The notes below the pieces were generated by a model, which had not been told where the DNA came from, made no database searches, and saw only the letters and a program-made list of their open reading frames with translations. The position numbers were made by a program, and so were the translations under genes. Shown piece after piece: positions 44,756 to 56,209 of a DNA stretch of 64,000 bases. Source of the DNA: Beta vulgaris subsp. vulgaris (taxonomy: Eukaryota; Streptophyta; Magnoliopsida; Caryophyllales; Amaranthaceae); contig NC_079202.1 of NCBI RefSeq assembly GCF_026745355.1, positions 343,001 through 407,000 on the forward strand, written 5' to 3'. Numbering within the stretch: position 1 is the first letter of the stretch; every line of letters starts with the position of its first letter.

Positions 44756-47700
44756 CCCTAGTAGTTAATAGCCAGTCACATTGTAGGGATGTGTGGGTTC
44801 TTGATTCTGGGGATCGTATCATAGTAGTCCATGCAGGGAGTGGTTTTCAACTTACAAGCAGATAGATGGAGGCAATGTTTCTATGGCCAACAGTGCTGCC
44901 TGCAAAGTAGTTGGAATAGGCTCTATCAGGGTGAGGACTCATGATGGTACATTTGTACCTTGAACGAAGTTAGGCATGTTCCATTAATGGCAAAGAATCT
45001 GATATCTTTGAGTCTTCTAGATAGTAAGAGTTTCATTTTCAAGGTAAGGTGGACTATGAGTGTCTACAAGGGTTCAAGGTGGTTATGAAAGGTATTAAAG
45101 TGGTACCTTATATATTCTTCAGGGGTCTACTGTGACAGTTCGCTGCTGTTGCATCATCTGAGATTCACAAGGAGGAGTTGACCAAGTTGTGGCATATGAG
45201 ACTTGGTCACATGGGTGAAAGAGGGATGCAAATCCTGTCAAAAAGGGATCTTCTATGTGGGCGCAAGGTGCAGAATCTAGAGTTTTGTGAACACTAAGTG
45301 TTTGGGAAGCTTCATCGCAGCAAGTTCCCAAAGGCTGTTCATACAACTAAAGGTACTCTTGATTGTTGGGGACCTTCCCGAGTTGCATCTATTGGAGGTC
45401 ACAGATATTTTGTGTCAATGATTGATGATTATTCAAGAATGACTTGGGTGATTATGATAAAGCATAAAAGTGATGCTTTCAAGAATTTCAAACAGTGGAA
45501 GGCTTTAGTGGAAAATCAAGTTGAAAGGAAGGTCAAAAGGCTGCGTACTGATAATGGTCTGGAGTTTTGCTGGTCTGAGTTCGATGAGTTCTGCAAAAAT
45601 GAAGGGATTGCTCGCCATCATACTTGTTAGAAATACGCCACAATAGAATGGAGTTGCAGAACGCATGAATCAGACATTGTTGGAGAGAGCAAGGTGCATG
45701 CTCTCAAATGCTGGGATGGCTAGGAGGTTTTGGGCAGAAGCTATAAGTACAGCTTGCTATCTGATAAACCGAGGACCCCATACAGGTATTGACTGTAAGA
45801 CACCTTATGAGGTGTGGTCTGGTAAGCCTGCAATTACTCTTTGTGAGATTTTTGGTTCTACTGTCTATTATCATGTAAATGAGGGAAAATTAGAACCTAG
45901 AGTAAGAAGGGTTATTTGTGGGTTTTGGAGTGGAGTTAAGGGCTATAGAGTATGGTCACCTTCTGAAAATCGTGTCATACTTAGTAGAATGTAATATTGA
46001 TGAAAATTCCATGCTTAACTCTCCTGTAAAGTCTACTGTGGTGTCTGTCAGTGGAGATGTTGATAAACAGGTGGAGCTGCAAGTCACTCAGGCTGAGAGT
46101 GAATCACAACACCAAGGTGGAGAAGATCAACATGAATGAAGAAGAGCTCTAGCTACAGTCATCTGAAATCATCAACCAAGCATAGCACTTGATAGAGCTA
46201 GAAGAGTTGGTGTGGGGCCTCCAAAGAGGTATGGTTTTGAAGAAATGGTGGCCTATGCACTTCAGGTTGCTGAGGAGGTGGAGGTTGAAAATCATGAGCC
46301 ATCCACCTATAAAGAAGCTGTTTCTGGAAGTGAGTCTACTTTATGGCTTGCTGCAATGGGAGATGAGATGGAGTCTCTAGATAAAAATCAGACTTGGGAG
46401 TTAGTCAAACGTCCTAAGGAGAGGAAGATTGTACATGCAAATGGGTCTTCAAGAAGAAAGAAGGGTCTTCACCTACTGAGGGGGTTAAGTATAAAGCTCG
46501 GGTTGTTGCAAGAGGGTTCACACAAAGGGAAGGGTAGATTATAATGAGATTTTCTCACCGTAGTCAGACATACTTCCATCAGGGTGCTACTAGCAATGGT
46601 TGCACATCAGGATCTTGAACTTGAGCAACTAGATGTGAAAACAGCTTTCCTACATGGGGAGTTGGAAGAGAGATTTATATGACACAACCAGATGGGTTCC
46701 AAGTTCCGGGAAAAAAGACTATGTTTGCAGATTGAAGAAGTCCTTGTATGGCTAAAGCAGTCTCCTAGGCAGTGGTATAAGCGGTTTGACAGCTACATGA
46801 TTGAGTTGGGCTACACCAGAAGTGAGTATGACTGCTGTGTGTACCATAACAAGCTGGATGATGGTTCTTTCATATATCTGGTCTGTATGTAGATGATATG
46901 CTTATAGCTGCTAAGGCTAAGTCTGATATTCAGAGGTTGAAGGGTCTTCTCAGTGTGAGTTTGAGATGAAAGATTTGGGTGATGCAAAGAAGATTTGGGG
47001 GATGGAGATCTAAAGGGAAAGAGAGCAGAAGAAACTTTTCTTGTCACAGAAAGGTTATATTCAGAAGATTCTGTCAAGGTTTGGCATGACAACAGCAAAG
47101 CCTATAGACACTCCAAGTGCTTCCAATAATCATTTGTTTGTGGCTTTTGCACCCAAGACTGCTGAGGAGAAGGAGTATATGAGTCGGGTTCCTTATGCTA
47201 GTGCAGTAGGGAGTTTGATGTACACTATGATTTGCACTAGGCCGGATCTTGCACATGCAGTCAGTGTTGTTAATAGGTTCATGGGTGATCCTGGTAAGGA
47301 GCATTGGCAGGCAGTCAAGAGGATTTTTCGGTACCTAAGAAGTACATCTGATGTTGGTCTCATTTATGGGAATGATAATCAGTGTTTAGTCACTGGTTAT
47401 TCGATTCTGATTATGCTGGAGATGTTGACAGTAGGAGGTCAATGACTGGTTATGTATTTACTCTTGGTGGTTCTGTCGTTAGTTGGAAGCGACTTTGCAG
47501 GCTACAGTTACTTTGTCTACTACTGAAGCAGAGTACATGGCATTGACACAGCTGCTAAAGAGAGGATATGGCTAAAGGGCTAGTTAGTGATCTCGGTTAC
47601 ATCAGATCAGCTACTGTGTATTGTGACAGCTGAGTGCAATATGTTTAGCTAAGGATCAAGTCCATCATGAGAGGACTAAACATATTGATGTGAGATACCA

Positions 47701-47840
47701 TTTCCTGAGGAGTGAGACTAGGATTAAGGTGAAAAAGGTAGGAACTGCTGATAATCCTGCTGATATGTTCACCAAGCCGGTTCCGCAGAGTAAGTTTCAA
47801 TATTGCTTGGACTTACTCAATGTTCGTGATTGTTAATTGC
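44756..47840 (+). pseudogene. Copia protease, integrase, RT and RNase H
   Basis: Fragments in order: protease VWVLDSGD at about 44790; the integrase zinc region LWHMRLGHMGERG (45192-45232); integrase core YFVSMIDDYSRMTWV and RLRTDNGLEFCWSEFDEFC (two catalytic D); RT from LWLAAMGDEMESLDKNQTWEL (46341) through the VKQSPRQWYKRFDSYM type block; and the C-terminal PYASAVGSLMYTMICTRPDLAHAV (47190-47262). RNase H continues to about 47835 with an AEYMAL-type box. Frames change more than ten times. Confidence 0.9.
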
Positions 47841-47987
47841 CCTCCTTGGGCAATTCTGGGTCCTTAGGGACTAATCTGTTATGGTTGTCTTTTGGGACAA
47901 ATCTAGTGTTTGGGAGATTCTGGGCGTTGTGATTAATGCATCTGATTTTCTGGTTATTGTGAGAGGATTCAAGTCAAGGTGGAGATT

Positions 47988-48492
47988 TGTAAGAGTTTAT
48001 GCCTTGAACGTGTTTGATGAAATGCGTCGAAAAGCGTCGAAGAGCATTTTTGGAGTACCGCCCGATCAGGTCGGGCGAGGCCACCAGATCGAGCCCGGGA
48101 CGAGCTGACGAATTGAGTACTAAAGGACATTGCCCGATCGGGCGAAGTACCGAACAACGACCGGGCGAGTTTCGCCCCATCGGGCGTGCAACGAAATCTG
48201 GGTGGAGTAATTTACCGCCTGATCGGGCGGATGTCGCCCGACCTGATCGGGCGACTGCCCGGTAAACGCGAAAACGCGTTTTCTGACGGAAATATAAATA
48301 TGTTATTTATATTCTAGGTTTTAGACGACGAAAAAACACTCTATTCTCTCTGTAATATGTTCTCTTCTCATAATAAAATATTTTCCCTCTCTGCCGTGGA
48401 TGTAGCCAAATTGGTGAACCACGTAAATCTGTTGTCTGTTTTTATTGTTTTTTGCATTCATAATTTGTTTCTCTCTCACGTCCGTTATAACA
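47988..48492 (+). repeat. 3' LTR of the copia element
   Basis: 505 bp; differs from the 5' LTR by roughly 6-7%, often at CpG sites, and by a short insertion repeating the TCGGGCG motif near 48225-48250. Confidence 0.92.
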
Positions 48493-48497
48493 CTTTT

Positions 48498-48995
48498 TTA
48501 ACCTCATTTCACCTACCTTCAACCCAATTAATTGTCAAATCAATGGACAAATGGGTCTAATCTTCTCCCCTTCTCCTCTTTCCTTAAAATTTGTGCAAAT
48601 ATCAAATGGCCGTACAATCAAAAAAAAAGTATTACACTACAATATCATTACCACCATTCATGACAACCTAACGATCTAAACAGTAAAAGTAATACAACTT
48701 TATTGCCTCTACTAGTCTACTGTATCCTTGTACCGAACGGGCGGGTTTAGAACGAAAACAATTTTCCTAACAGAGGCATATGGTTTTAGCTTTCTACGTT
48801 TGACAAGGATAAAAACTACATCTAAACACCGAGTTCTCAATAATTCGCTTTTTTACTACCAACAAATTAAGTTTCAAGAACTGTCAGAACAAATTAATTA
48901 TTCTAGAGTTTCTATATCATCTGCGTGAATGCAATCTATGTGTATTGTTATACAACAATATCAGCAAGATGCTGTCATGGTAACCATCTGCATAT
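48498..48995. other. Downstream region of the bHLH gene
   Basis: Probably includes the 3' untranslated region of the minus-strand bHLH gene. A minus-strand AATAAAG lies at about 48700. No other gene is supported; the plus-strand frames at 48728 and 48929 look accidental, the second overlapping the last bHLH exon in antisense. Confidence 0.5.
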
Positions 48996-51900
48996 TCAAG
49001 AGGAGACACCTGAAGATGAACTCTGACCACAGTAGCTCGTATCTTTGCAGCGTGCCTTCAATAAAAACATCCAATGAAGAAGATCAATCCACTAGCATCG
49101 CCAAAAAGTTTTTTAAAGATGCCTTATTTAAGGAGTTGGGCTATTTAGTAGACGATTTTGGTAGCAATTGAAGGGATATGTCTTTTGACATTCTTGACAA
49201 TTACGAAATATTAGTAGGAATGTATTATGTAAATAATAATTTATGTTAGTTTAGTAATTACATTTACTTGCTAGAGAAAGAATGACGGTTAGTAGGACAA
49301 TTTTGATTAAGCCTACCACTAAGCTAATGTAAACCTATGGGGTCATACTTTGTAGCAACCAATTAAAGAAAGCAATATAAACCCATAATGGGAACTAGGT
49401 TCCATAATAGCCAGCCAAGTGAAGTGTATTAAGGTCGGAAGGTCTTTCATTAAGCGTATTCTCCAACTATTATAATGATGGAGTTTAAAAAACACAAGTT
49501 AATCGGTAACTTGAACTCAGCCCTAATACTCCCTAATCGGTGCCCCATCCCCTTCAAAAGTAAAAGAGAGTGAATTAAACACTTAGTGCTCTTGGATCTA
49601 TAACCTAGCATAAAGAAGAAATCACGCTACAAAGATTGTACATATGATCCTACAATTCCGCCATATATGCATCTATATGTTCCAACAACAACCATTTGAC
49701 CTTATCTCAACCCGATTTGATAGTAATAAGAGGCTCAATTACCTATTTGTCTTTGCGTCATAACCATTTCTATCTATTTGCTTGAGCTAGTAAGGGTAAT
49801 TGGTTATTTGAAGTTCTGTTTGCTACTCATTTAAGATGAAAAGATTTTGACAGAATCATACCTTAGAGGACATGGAGGCACTAAAAGGCTTATAATGTAC
49901 AGTCATAGATGGTTCTGGAACATATGCCTGCCCTGAGTTGTTCTCCGACAATTTGGTCATCATGAGCCTGTAGTCGGAAAAAGCAGGTTTGCTGGAAAGA
50001 TTAAATGTGGCCTCCATGGAAGCTTCTTGATCTGCTGCGAAGGAGCCTACTTTACTAGAGTTGGCCTCATCAAGTGGTCCTGCAGATGGCGGCTGTATCG
50101 CTCCTGTTAAGTTAAAGGGAACCGCACTTGAACCATTTCTCATGGTTAGCATCTGTTAAACCAGCACAATGGATGAAAGACTTCAAGTAAAAAGTAAACT
50201 TAATCCTCAGAGGAGGGAATATACTGATAAAATTTAAAATGCAGTCACTCAACATAATAGGGTATATGTATTTGTGTAATACTATGATTTGTGTGTAATT
50301 TCTATAGTGTGTTGGAAGTTGCCAAATGAAATATCATAATTACCCACAAAACCCATGTTTGGTAGGGGAGAATTGGAGTAGACCTCTTAACTCCCACCAT
50401 TTTATTACCTAACGGCTTCTTTGTTTAGAGGAAATAAAGTGGGAATTAAAACTTAAAGCCCTACTTGTCATATACCTTGTTTGTTTAGTGGGATTGGGAT
50501 TTTTAGAGAGGATTAGGAGTGAGATTATATAGCCTCTACTCCCATGAAGATAAGACATGAGATGAGACATGTTTATGGGTGAGAATAAAAGAGGAGGATA
50601 AAATGACCTATTTGTCATAAATAAAGGTGAGAGGGACGAGCTTAGTTACATGGATTCTTCAATTTACCTCAAGTACCTCTGTCAGATCCTTGACATGCGG
50701 ATGTGGACACGGACACTTGGACATTTCATTTTGGGCCAAAATCATTGAAAATTTGCATTGAATAGCTGAGTCAGACACTTGGTCACGTACCCGTGTCATA
50801 TATGGGTATACGAGTCCAGGTAACATTAGGGACGAGTATTAGTGAGGGCCTTTGAGTAATTTTGTTCTTTACCCTTAGTTTATTAGTGTTTGATAAGTAG
50901 CTTCTGGAGGACTTTTTCATCGCCTTTTTTTCTTTTTCACACGGTCAATCGGTAAAAAGTTAATTGGCGTATTAGCGGCTTATTTTGTTAGCTTTGGCTT
51001 TTGCATTCTCTCTACATTAAAATGCCAACAATAACAACTGATTTTATCAAACATTTTTATGAACAACCCATTGTCAAACGGCAAACATATAACAGTTAGT
51101 CAAATCAACCAAAGTAAAATAGGCAACAACTAATTAGCAAACACCCTCATTATCTCTTTTTTTTCTTCAAATTTCCACACACCAATTTCTACTCTACATA
51201 CACCTCAATGCCCCGTCCTCTAATCCTCAAACTCCTAAGGACTTAATCATAGATATCAGAATTTGATACAAACTTTTTATCTAATATCCAGGGTCCTTAT
51301 AAAAAGAATTCAGATACAAATCTTACAACAATTTAACTTAAACTTTGAGAAAACAGGACTAGAACATTACAATTGAAACCATAAAATAACATACCTGGAC
51401 CTGTAGCTGAAGCTGTTTTAAATAATCGATGGCCTCATCCAACATTGAAGCCTTATCTGTCTGTAAGAAACGAAATCATGGTAAATTCTAAGGGCTCGTT
51501 TGGTTGAAGTTGGAAAGTATAACTTCTCATGAATTTACATTGTTCATGAAATTTTATTTCCTAAGAAATATATTTTTTTGTTTGGCTGAACATGGGAAAT
51601 ACCTATGGAGACTTAGGTAAGTTATTTCCTCCATTTTGTAGGAAATAAAACTTCTTATGTTTTTGCCAATCAAACAACAACACGTATATTTACTTCATAG
51701 GGATTCTAATTTCCCATGCATTTGAAGTTTAACCAAACAAGCGCTAAAAGTATTAATCAAAATGACAAATTAAGATTTAGTTTGAAGAAATTAGTAGCAC
51801 CTTACTGGAGTTGGGAATCAATTTCTGTAGTGCTTTCATTTTCTCATTAATCCTCTGCCGCCTTCTCTGTCCCCAAAAATCTTATCAATCACTCAATGCA

Positions 51901-54900
51901 TTCACTCTTTTGTAATCAAAATACTCTTTTTTTTAAAATAAAAATATAGTAATTCTGAAAAAGTAACCTTTTCCGACATATTATGGACCTCAGCTGCTCT
52001 AGTACGCTTCGATGAGCTTCTACCGGAGGCTGACTTCACACGCGTTTCGTCCTGCTCCAGTTTATCTTGAAAACAGTTAGTCATTCGCAATTATATACTA
52101 CCTCCGTACTTTTTTAGTTGCACCATTTGGTTTTGTGGCACTATTCATTAACTAACTTTGTTGAGTTATCTCGCATTATTATATAAGAAAAACATAGTCA
52201 AGTGAGGCATTATTAGATTCGTCTCAATACGAGGATTTCAAATATTAAATTTTTATAATTTTTACTTACACCCAACAAAAGATATTAGCGTTCAAAGAAT
52301 CGTATCGGCAAACGTGAAAAAACAAATGTTGCAACTAAAAAAATACAGAGGTAGTATTACTTCCTCCGTTCTGTTTCTATTGCAATAATGAAATTTTTTC
52401 ACTATTTACTCATCACTCTTTAACCATCTATGTTTTTTCATAAAATAAAATGTAGAGTATTATTGTTAAATTCATCTCGATATATATTTTCAAAATATGA
52501 AACTCGTATAATTTAGTTGTATTATGGCAATCGGCAAAACTCAATTGTTACAATAGATTAAAAAATTGGCATTTTAAAGTTAAATCTGTATACTATTTAT
52601 CTCATCATTTCACCAAATACCCCCGACAAATCAAAAAATTCACAATACACCCTCAATGTTTCAGAAATGCACCGTATACCCTTGAGTTTTCGAAAACGTG
52701 CACCAGATACCCTTTTGCCTAACTGCCGTTAACCCACAGTTAGCTTTATTTACAATTTTGCCATCATTAACCCTAATCCTAATTAAACCTAACCTAATCT
52801 AACCCTAATCCTACCCCTAAACCCCAGCAGCTCCCCCCCCCCCCCCCGCAGCCGCCATCCCCCACCCCCGCCACCCCGCACAACAGTAATCCCTCGCCAC
52901 CCACGCGCATCTCTCTCTCCTGATCAACAAGGGTGGGCAGAAAGAGTACGAAAACCGACAGGGGTGGGGGGAAGGGGTGCGAAAACCGACGAGAGCAGGG
53001 GGAATGGGTTTGAAAACTGACGGGGGTGGGGGGAAAGGGTGGAAAACCGACGGGAGTAGGGGGAATGGGTTCGAAAACCGACGGGAGCAGGGGAAATGGG
53101 TTCGAAAACCGACGGGGGTGGGGGAAAGGGTGCGAAAACTGACGGGGGTGGGGGGAAGGGGTGCGATATCCTACAGGGGTGGGGGGAAAGGGTGCGAAAG
53201 CTGCGTGGGGGTGGGGAAGGGGGTGGGTGGTTGCGGGAAGGGGTGAGGGGGCAGCTGTGGGGTTACGGAGTGGGGGTGGCGGTAGTAGGGGTGGGGTGGG
53301 AGAGGGGGTGGCGGCTGTAGGAGAGGGGGTGGCGGCTGCAGGGGTGGAGGGGTGGTGGGCTGGGTAGGTTAGGGTTTAGGTTTAAGAGTTAGATTAGGGT
53401 TAGGGTTAGATTAGAATTAGGATTTAGGATTAATAATGGCAAAATCGTAAATAAAGCTAACTGAGAAATAACGGACGTTAAGAAAAGGGTATTTGGTGCA
53501 CAAAAATAAAATGTCAGGGGTATATGGTGAATTGTTGAAACATTGAGGGTATATTGTGAATTTTTTGATTTGTTAGGGGTATTTGGTGAAATAACCGTTC
53601 TTTAACTCTATTTTCTCATTAGGAGAAATTTACAATTGTTAAATCTATATACACAAAAAAAAACTCAAGACAAACAAATGTCACCACATGTATGTTTCAA
53701 AACTCGAACCCTTGACCTCTCATTCGTTTTCTTTTGAAATAAAAATCATTTAAAGGCGAGATAATATTTTTATTTTTAAAGACTTCAAATACACGTTTGT
53801 AAATAATACTTAGGCCTTGTTTGGTTGTATATGGGAAGTCATACTTCCTAGAAAGTTATTTTTTCCATGTATTTGAAATTTCTAGGAAGTGTAAAATTGT
53901 GTTTGGTTGACAATGGGAAGTAGAACTTCCTATGGGAAGCTCTACTTACCTAGGGGGACCTAGGTAAGTAACTTCCTCCATTTTGGAGGAAGTAGAACTT
54001 CCTAAGAAGTGCAAATTCCCATGATTTTGCCAACCAAACAACTTTATATACTTCTACTTCCTAGGAATTTGCACTTCCCATGATTTATTTTGTCAACCAA
54101 ACAAGGTCATAGCGTATTGTCCGGAATACACAAACTAGTTTATCTTTATATATATTTTCAAAATATCAGTAATTAAAGATATTAATTGTTAAAAATTATA
54201 AATTAACAAGCATAAAAATTTAATTATTTCAATAGAGAAAAAACGGAGGAAGTATCTAATTGACATTTTATCGAGATACGTGAATAGCGCATATCACAAA
54301 AACAGAGTTAAATCTATACAAATATATTAAAAGGTGTGCATAAACAAGAAACTGTACATAGTGCTCTTCCTAAGGAATTTTAGTTCATGTATTCCATGTA
54401 TAATAAAAAAACTAAGAAATTGTGTAATATAGAATTTGATCCAAAGATCTTAAATATATATACTAAAGTTTTAACTACTCTACTAAGATATATTATTTAG
54501 TTCTATTATCATAAAGTTTTATATCAGTAAATGAAATTTTTTCTTACGCAAGGCATAGCCTGGCCTAATAACTAGTCTTAATGGAAAATCCGTAGAATTA
54601 TCTAATTACGTAAAATGGGCACATTATATGTTACCAATTGATATGTGAATGATAACTGATAATATGAGAGTAAAAAGTAATCGGAAAACCTCGCTTTGGC
54701 AGTCGGCATCATGGATGGTTTCCATGGAAAGAGAAGAGCTATAGTAGGCACCAGCAAAATGGAAATTGGGGTCAAGTAAGGTGGACACTTCAGAAATAAG
54801 AGCAGATCCGGGAAATTGCCGGCTGTTATCAGGCGGAGTTGGTGGTGGTTGGTGGTGGTTGGTGGTGGTGGTGGTGGAGGTGGAGGGTTGAGATGAACTG

Positions 54901-54968
54901 TGGAGAAGGTTGTGCAACAGAGAAGATATGTCGTCGGAGGAGGTTTCAGGCGGAGAAAGATCAGCCAT
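48996..54968 (-). CDS. ALC: bHLH transcription factor, ALCATRAZ/SPATULA-like
   Basis: Six exons on the minus strand: 54690-54968, 51968-52051, 51801-51866, 51395-51460, 49862-50152 and 48996-49055. All are GT-AG and in phase 0, for 281 residues. The N-terminus has SSDDISSLLHNLLHSSS, like ALC, then Ser/Thr/Pro/His-rich sequence. The basic region is AAEVHNMSEKRRRQRINEKM with the His-Glu-Arg-type DNA contacts shifted as in this subgroup. Helix 1 KALQKLIPNSSK, then KASMLDEAIDYLKQLQLQVQML follow, near-identical to ALC/SPT/PIF proteins. Known relatives control fruit and carpel development and bind E/G-box DNA as dimers. The last exon (ARCKDTSYCGQSSSSGVSS) rests on splice sites and phase only; otherwise the protein would end at a stop at 49856 after SMSSKV. 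The exon 2 acceptor was chosen to keep frame. Confidence 0.85.
50330..50660. other. Possible MITE relic in bHLH intron 4
   Basis: CATGTTTGGTAGGGGAGAAT and the later TTGTTTGTTTAGTGGGATTGG resemble the GTTTGGTT-type ends seen at 30156 and 51492, but no clean pair of ends or duplication was found. Confidence 0.3.
51492..51744. mobile_element. PIF/Harbinger-type (Tourist-like) MITE
   Basis: GGGCTCGTTTGGTTGAAGTT at left and AACTTCAAATG-side right end AAACCAAACAAGCGC (read on the opposite strand GCGCTTGTTTGGTT) are inverted repeats. The 3-bp duplication TAA flanks both ends (51489-51491 and 51745-51747). It lies in intron 3 of the bHLH gene. Confidence 0.82.
52098..52354. mobile_element. Stowaway MITE in bHLH intron 1
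   Basis: CTACCTCCGTACTTTTTTAG at left and CTAAAAAAATACAGAGGTAG at right, with TA on both sides. It contains the shared core ATAGTCAAGTGAGGCATTAT / GATTCGTCTCAATACG. The bHLH gene's second exon starts only about 50 bp away. Confidence 0.87.
52359..52556. mobile_element. Second Stowaway-like MITE, right end eroded
   Basis: Starts CTTCCTCCGTTCTGTTTCTA immediately after the previous MITE and ends in TGTTACAATAGATTAAAAA without a clear GGAGG end. A GTAGAGTATTATTGTTAAAT / TTCATCTCGATATATATTTT core resembles the same family. Confidence 0.6.
52607..53592. mobile_element. Foldback/Mutator-like element with about 190-bp inverted repeats and a G-rich core
   Basis: The left arm starts ATTTCACCAAATACCCC and the right arm is its reverse complement ending GGGGTATTTGGTGAAAT. 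Pairing continues through GACAAATCAAAAAATTCACA, CCCTCAATGTTTCA, GTGCACC.GATACCC, GTTAGCTTTATTTAC, TTTTGCCAT and a TAACCCTAATCC-like stretch. I found no matching target duplication (flanks TATCTCATC and AACCGTTCT). The core is GC-rich with a minisatellite. It sits in intron 1 of the bHLH gene. Confidence 0.82.
52928..53215 (+). repeat. G-rich minisatellite, about 30-33-bp units
   Basis: Eight or nine imperfect units of the form GCGAAAACCGACGGGGGTGG followed by GGGGAAAGGGT. The plus strand carries many G3-G6 runs, extended at 53215-53360 by GGGTGG/GGCGGC-rich sequence. Frames of 60-90 codons here are repeat artefacts. Confidence 0.9.
53813..54108. mobile_element. PIF/Harbinger-type (Tourist-like) MITE
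   Basis: GGCCTTGTTTGGTTGTATAT at left and CAACCAAACAAGGTC at right; flanks TTA and ATA (one mismatch). Internal inverted ACTTCC/GGAAGT motifs occur many times. Confidence 0.75.
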
Positions 54969-55134
54969 CTATATATAGTTATATACTGTAGTATTATTTA
55001 TGAGTAAAGAAGATCAGAGAAATGGAGGAAAAAAGGAGGGGATGGATGAAGCTTTTCTTTGCTCCTTAGTCTATACTCTAGTGTATGGGTAGATAGTACT
55101 AGATAATGGTATTGGTAAGCCTGCCTTATCAATA
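54969..55134. other. Upstream region of the bHLH gene
   Basis: Short 5' flank between the bHLH start codon and the next MITE. On the minus strand a TATATATAG motif near 54972-54981 lies just upstream of the ATG and may be leader rather than TATA box. Confidence 0.4.
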
Positions 55135-55595
55135 CTTCCTCCGTTTTTCTTAATAGATGTATTTTATTATTGGCATTATTTGTCAACGAATTTTGTTAAG
55201 ATTTTTCGTATTATATAAGAAAAAAACTAGTTATTAGGTCCGAGTTATACTCTGAGTAAAAAAAAAATTATTTATTAATAATACTTTATGGTAATAACAC
55301 TAAATACAATTTGGCTTAATTATTAAAACCTTAGTATATGTACTTGAGGTGGATTACATGAACTAAAACTCCCTAGAAAGAGCGCCACGTATCACAGTTT
55401 TTTGTCTTCGCACGCCTTTTAATATATTTGTATAGATATAGTTAATTGGAGATTTGTTGGATTAGTTTTGATACAAAATTTCAAATATTAAATTTTATAA
55501 TTTTCACTTATACGCCATTAGAGAAATTTACGTTTAAAAAAGCATATTAATAAACGTGGTAATTGAAATGGTGCAAGTAGAGAAAATGGAGAAAG
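55135..55595. mobile_element. Stowaway-like MITE upstream of the bHLH gene
   Basis: CTTCCTCCGTTTTTCTTAAT at left and AGAAAATGGAGAAAG at right with TA on both sides; longer (461 bp) than the others and probably carrying an inserted segment around 55300-55440. Confidence 0.68.
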
Positions 55596-55944
55596 TATGA
55601 GTTTGTCACATACATGTAGAGTGGTGGACGTTTGGACAAAGTTATATGCTCTTCGTTTTCTGTTTATGGGTAGATATATTGTCCTTCTTTCTTCCATGCC
55701 ATTAATCAAAAGTTAATTAATTGAGCTCGCATTTGTTTTGACAAATCAAACAAATTCCTAGCTGCCCAAAACTTAAAATTTTCCTAGTTTACTTAAGGTT
55801 GTAATTGACAAAATTGAAATGTGATAATTTCGAAGAGTTGCATTTAGTAAAAAAAAATCCATTATTAAAAACTAAATTAAAATCATAATCTATAGAACAT
55901 CCCAAACTTGGGATGTATAATGTGAACTAAAGATACAAAGTTAG

Positions 55945-56194
55945 TAGAGGTGATCAAATGACGGGTCGGGCGGCTCCTAAATTTGGGCATTAGTCCGGGT
56001 GGGCCAAAAATCGGACAATTTTTTTGTGTCTAAAACCCGTTTTTTCGAGCCAAAATTTAGACTAAAAAGTCATTTTTAACTAGCCAAAATCCGTCCTAAT
56101 TAAAAAAAATCGAGTCGTGTCGGATCCTATAACTTGCAAAAAAAACTGCCCATGGCCGGTCATTTTTGGGCCGGACTAGCTTTGATCACCTCTA
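55945..56194. mobile_element. hAT-type MITE, 250 bp
   Basis: TAGAGGTGATCAAA at left and TTTGATCACCTCTA at right are perfect 14-bp inverted repeats if the GC-rich interior is set aside; AAAGTTAG and AACGTTAG flank it (7 of 8). The interior has GGGTCGGGCGG and GGGCCGGAC motifs and repeated CCAAAAT. Confidence 0.88.
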
Positions 56195-56209
56195 AACGTT
56201 AGTGAAGCT

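Larger units (their letters stand above)
43436..48492 (+). mobile_element. Ty1-copia retrotransposon, Tork/Tnt1 type, degenerate
   Basis: LTRs at 43436-43915 and 47988-48492, both starting TGTAA and ending GTTATAACA, flanked by the exact duplication CTTTT (43431-43435 and 48493-48497). A primer site, gag, protease, integrase, RT and RNase H follow in copia order, and a purine tract (AAGGTGGAGATT) precedes the 3' LTR. Gag and integrase wording resembles Tnt1-like Tork elements. Many small frameshifts disrupt every domain. Confidence 0.93.

Noticed and set aside
48929..49171. Plus-strand 80-codon frame
   Set aside because: Antisense to the predicted last exon and intron of the bHLH gene, with no known motif.
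52977..53367. Gly/Arg-rich frames of 68-89 codons
   Set aside because: They translate the G-rich minisatellite; three overlapping frames are open at once.
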